From: Epilithonimonas lactis
GTDB taxonomy: Bacteria > Bacteroidota > Bacteroidia > Flavobacteriales > Weeksellaceae
Direction: 5' to 3'
NCBI RefSeq assembly: GCF_900110605.1
Contig: NZ_FOFI01000003.1
Location: 372,001 to 436,000, forward strand
Length of the DNA: 64,000 nucleotides
The notes beneath the pieces were generated by a model. The model ran no database searches, had not been told where the DNA came from, and saw nothing but the letters and a program-made list of their open reading frames with translations. Within the stretch, counting starts at the first letter, position 1; every line of letters starts with the position of its first letter. The position numbers and the translations under genes are program-made. Below are positions 59,401 through 64,000 of this stretch, one piece after another.

Positions 59401-60144
59401 TTAATCTTTCAATTGGTCAGGAACATTCGTGGTGACGAATTTCAAGCCTTGTTCTTTTAGTTTTTTATAAACTTCAAGGTCATTCACAGTCCAGGAATTG
59501 GTGATTAATCCTAATGAATTCGCTTCTGAAATCCAAGTTGGATTCTTTTCGAAAACGCTGTAATGATAATCGATGCCGTCCAATCCTTCTGCTTTTATCT
59601 GTTGAGGCGAAAGATTGCCTTCCAGATATTGTACTTTGAAGTTCGGTTCTACTTTTTTGATTTCCTTACAAACATTAAAACTAAAAGAGATGAATTCGCT
59701 CTGAGATTCCAGCTTCAAATCCTTGATGGTTTGAATGGTTTTCTTCACAATCTCGTTTTCAAGTTCTGGCGTTTTTGCAGGTTTGATTTCAACAATTAAT
59801 TTGAGAGACGAATCTTTTTTACCTTGTTTCAAATAATCTTTCAAGGTGGGAAACTTCTCGCCATTGGAAAGTTTGAGTTTTTCCAATGTTTTGAAATCCG
59901 TTTCAGAGACTTCCATTTTCCCGTGGTGCTCATCGTGGTTGATGACGAGAACGCCATCTTTGGTCATTCTCACATCGAATTCTGCGCCGTAGATTTTCAG
60001 CTTTTGCGCATTCTCCAAAGCCTTCAAAGAATTTTCAGTCGTTGGCGGATTGGTTTGCCAATAGCCTCTGTGCGCGATGATTTGAGTTTGGGCATTCATT
60101 ATTATGGAACTTAAAATCGTTAATCCTAGAATTAGTTTCTTCAT
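59401..60144 (-). CDS. Exported glycerophosphodiester phosphodiesterase
   Basis: The 247-residue protein has a signal peptide (MKKLILGLTILSSIIMNAQT), so it is periplasmic. The GDPD TIM-barrel begins at 'IIAHRGYW' with the catalytic His, 'NSLKALENAQKLKIYGAEFD' with metal-binding Glu/Asp and 'DGVLVINHDEHHGK' with His. It releases glycerol-3-phosphate from lipid-derived diesters. Monocistronic; the upstream about 120 bases hold a degenerate 'gcaaaggcac' repeat. Confidence 0.88.
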   Translation of the reverse strand: MKKLILGLTILSSIIMNAQTQIIAHRGYWQTNPPTTENSLKALENAQKLKIYGAEFDVRMTKDGVLVINHDEHHGKMEVSETDFKTLEKLKLSNGEKFPTLKDYLKQGKKDSSLKLIVEIKPAKTPELENEIVKKTIQTIKDLKLESQSEFISFSFNVCKEIKKVEPNFKVQYLEGNLSPQQIKAEGLDGIDYHYSVFEKNPTWISEANSLGLITNSWTVNDLEVYKKLKEQGLKFVTTNVPDQLKD

Positions 60145-60268
60145 TTTTAATATTATTGAGAATTGAAATTTAACGCAAAGGCACTAAGATTTAATCATAT
60201 AAAACTTATGATTTTAAGGCACAAAGTTTAACTTCGTTAAAACCTCAGCTTAGCACAATTGGAAATTA

Positions 60269-61831
60269 TTATTCGTCGTTGCTCGTTCTTTTCGGCTCGC
60301 GTGCAACTGGCCATTTCATTGGTTCGCCTTTTTCGTCATTTGGCATCACTCTTTTTTCACGGCTTGTAAATTCTGGGTCTTCGGAAGCCATATAAGCTAA
60401 AGTGGCTGTCAGAATCACATTGTTCTTCAATTCATCAAAAACAATTTTGTCATAAGTGTCTTTGGTCGTGTGCCAAGTGTAACCGAAATAGCCCCAGTTA
60501 AGTGAACTCAAAGAGAATCCGGGAACGCCAGCCGAAACGAAAGAAGCGTGGTCGGAACCGCCTCCACCAGGCATTCCAGGGAAGTTGGTCTTAATGTTGT
60601 CCTTCACTTTTTTAGGAACTGCCTCCAGCCATTTTCCAATGTACGCGTAGGAATCTTTGAAACCTTGCCCGCTGATGTCCACCACTCTACCCGTTCCGTT
60701 GTCTTGATTGAAGACCGCCTGTACGCCTTTGATGATTTCAGGATTGTCGGCAACGAAACCACGTGAGCCGTTCAGTCCTTGCTCCTCGCTTCCCCAAAGT
60801 CCGACGATGATGGTCCGTTTGTTATTTGGATAATATTTTTTGAGGATTCGCATTGTTTCGAGCATCGTCAACGTTCCCGTTCCGTTGTCCGTCGCACCTT
60901 GTGCGCCGTCCCAAGAATCGAGGTGAGCAGAAAGAATGATATATTCGTTGGGTTTCTCTTTTCCTTTGATGATTCCGATGGTGTTGAAGGATTTCGCTTC
61001 TGGTAGCACTTTGGATTGCGCATCGATTTTGATTCTCGGTTTCGCTCCTTTTTCTGCCATTCTGTAAAGCATTCCGTAATCTTCCAAATCAATATCGAAC
61101 ATTGGAGTCTTTTTGGTCTTGGCTCCGAAAATACGGTTGGTGCTCATAATTCCCGTCCAGTTGGAAATGGCGATGCCTGATGCACCCGCTTTTTCCAAAG
61201 CTTCTGGCAACGTGTTATTATCGTAACCAATATTTTTAATGTATTCTTGGAAATCTTTGGTCGCCTGTTGTTTTTCAGCTTTCAGTTTGTCGTACAATTC
61301 TGGCGTTGCAAATTCCTTGATTTGCTCATCGGAACGACCAATTTTCTGATATTGCGCCATCAAAACAATTTTTCCTTTCACCGATGGCAACCATTTGTCA
61401 AACTCGGCTTTGGAAGTCACTTTCGGAAGAATTACCAATTCTGCTTCAACTGCTTTTTTGGTTGATGGACTCCAAGCCAATTGCGTTGCCGACAATGTTT
61501 TAGTTCTTGGAAAAACCATATCCACGTGCGTGGTTCCACGTTGCCAACCTTTCCACGTTCCAAATTGCTGAAGATTCGCTTCGATGCCCCAAGATTTCAG
61601 TTTATCGGCGGTGTAATTATTGGCAGAAAGCATTTCGGGTGTACCTACCAATCTTGGTCCTATGCCGTCCAAAAGTTCGTAGGCCATATCCTCGAGTTGG
61701 GAATTGTTGTTGGCCTCGTTGACAAAACTTTCGACAATCGGATTGAGTTTTTCTGTTGATTTGGTTTGAGCGTTAGAAAATTGGACTGCAAAGAAAACTG
61801 CAGACATCGTGAACAAAGTGTTTCGCTTCAT
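60269..61831 (-). CDS. M28 family metallopeptidase
   Basis: The 520-residue exported peptidase has a signal (MKRNTLFTMSAVFFAVQFSNA). A PA-type insert (about 120-260, 'SGIAISNWTG') precedes the M28 catalytic domain, with zinc ligands in 'LSAHLDSWDGAQGATDNGTG' (His, Asp), 'GLWGSEEQGLNGSRGF' (catalytic Glu), 'FNQDNGTGRV' and 'GGGGSDHASFVSAGVPGF' (Asp-His). It likely removes N-terminal amino acids from peptides outside the cell. The C-terminus is short and charged. Confidence 0.9.
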   Translation of the reverse strand: MKRNTLFTMSAVFFAVQFSNAQTKSTEKLNPIVESFVNEANNNSQLEDMAYELLDGIGPRLVGTPEMLSANNYTADKLKSWGIEANLQQFGTWKGWQRGTTHVDMVFPRTKTLSATQLAWSPSTKKAVEAELVILPKVTSKAEFDKWLPSVKGKIVLMAQYQKIGRSDEQIKEFATPELYDKLKAEKQQATKDFQEYIKNIGYDNNTLPEALEKAGASGIAISNWTGIMSTNRIFGAKTKKTPMFDIDLEDYGMLYRMAEKGAKPRIKIDAQSKVLPEAKSFNTIGIIKGKEKPNEYIILSAHLDSWDGAQGATDNGTGTLTMLETMRILKKYYPNNKRTIIVGLWGSEEQGLNGSRGFVADNPEIIKGVQAVFNQDNGTGRVVDISGQGFKDSYAYIGKWLEAVPKKVKDNIKTNFPGMPGGGGSDHASFVSAGVPGFSLSSLNWGYFGYTWHTTKDTYDKIVFDELKNNVILTATLAYMASEDPEFTSREKRVMPNDEKGEPMKWPVAREPKRTSNDE

Positions 61832-61916
61832 ATCTTTTTATTTGATTCCGATAAAGATAGGAAAATCGGGAGAAAACTGGACTTGGCGCTGGCTCAAAAA
61901 TGACAAAAAAGTCTTA

Positions 61917-62040
61917 AACCATAAAAGTCACAAAAGAAAAATTAAAAATGCAAAGACTTTCAAAGATTAAAAAAGATTACGATTTTTATTCTGAACATTT
62001 GATAAACTAAAAAAATACAGCGTTTGTGAATTTTGTAGTT
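61917..62040. repeat. Degenerate copy of the 'accacaaaagtcac' element
   Basis: The left arm (61917-61936) differs from that at 56608 at one base. The right arm (62021-62040) differs at three. Length 124 against 133. It is in the 311-base gap between the M28 and ligA genes; the remainder of the gap carries only the ligA promoter box. Confidence 0.72.
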
Positions 62041-62115
62041 TTTAAAACAAATTAAACAAGCTCTTAATCTTGATAAAATTTTGATTTAAAATTATCAACT
62101 TGAGGTTTTCATTAA

Positions 62116-64000
<1,885 letters not shown>

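Noticed and set aside
60163-60254. Another copy of the inverted-repeat element before the GDPD gene
   Set aside because: It contains 'gcaaaggcactaag'-like words but no matching right arm, so it was not listed as an element.

Overview
This window is chromosomal DNA of a Bacteroidota bacterium, most probably a flavobacterium of the Chryseobacterium/Epilithonimonas type (Weeksellaceae). The evidence is the protein families present (PorP/SprF of type IX secretion, GSCFA, DUF3822, DUF6266, DUF6438, paired DUF1800/DUF1501), AT-rich intergenic DNA, Bacteroidota-type promoter boxes (TAnnTTTG, sometimes with an upstream TTTG) and several short structured intergenic repeats. Almost all genes are core or common accessory genes. 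I saw no tRNA, rRNA, CRISPR array, complete insertion sequence or integrase.

Layout. 1-5023: the 3' end of a respiratory complex I operon (nuoK tail, nuoL, nuoM, nuoN), closed by a terminator. 5.4-10 kb: two secreted hydrolases, a flavin oxidoreductase and an aquaporin. 10.1-15.2 kb: seven minus-strand genes (DUF5715, LuxE-like, LpxH, small membrane protein, DUF3575 barrel, thioredoxin-fold protein). 15.6-21.1 kb: DUF3822, rsmD, a glucosaminidase, an ABC-F ATPase, and a LysR regulator divergent from an MdaB/YgiN-like quinone pair. 21.2-26.5 kb (minus): murI, hemW, porP/sprF, an RluA-type synthase and a PASTA protein. 26.6-30.7 kb (plus): hpt, adk, obg, a DUF6438 lipoprotein and an RhlE-like helicase. 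30.8-40.5 kb (minus): TatD, GSCFA, polyprenyl synthase, PiT phosphate transporter with its DUF47 partner, a DeaD-like helicase, a GT39-like membrane protein and L-serine dehydratase. 40.9-53 kb: prolyl oligopeptidase, cupin, YceI, an outer-membrane barrel, the DUF1800/DUF1501 pair, ohr/ohrR, fabH, corA and a nuclease-like protein. 53-64 kb: DUF6266, an excisionase-like HTH protein, tex, an unusual FAD monooxygenase, an SDR, GDPD, an M28 peptidase and the start of ligA.

The most interesting material is non-coding. Four dispersed copies of one structured element (about 5157-5283 minus, 11267-11362, 15407-15501 and 51039-51151 plus) keep the same outer blocks while their central arms change sequence but stay complementary, as expected of a folded RNA. 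From memory it resembles the flavobacterial Flavo-1 RNA motif. Near the last copy, 50816-50855 can form an H-type pseudoknot. There are also short elements with long terminal inverted repeats at 21131-21245, 56608-56740, 61917-62040, 59112-59182 and 59240-59355, and a perfect 22-bp hairpin at 53877-53924.

Several starts need trimming from the longest open frame. In lysR and murI the apparent upstream TTG start is the end of a TAnnTTTG promoter box. The DUF5715 gene's longest frame would read through the antisense of an RNA element.
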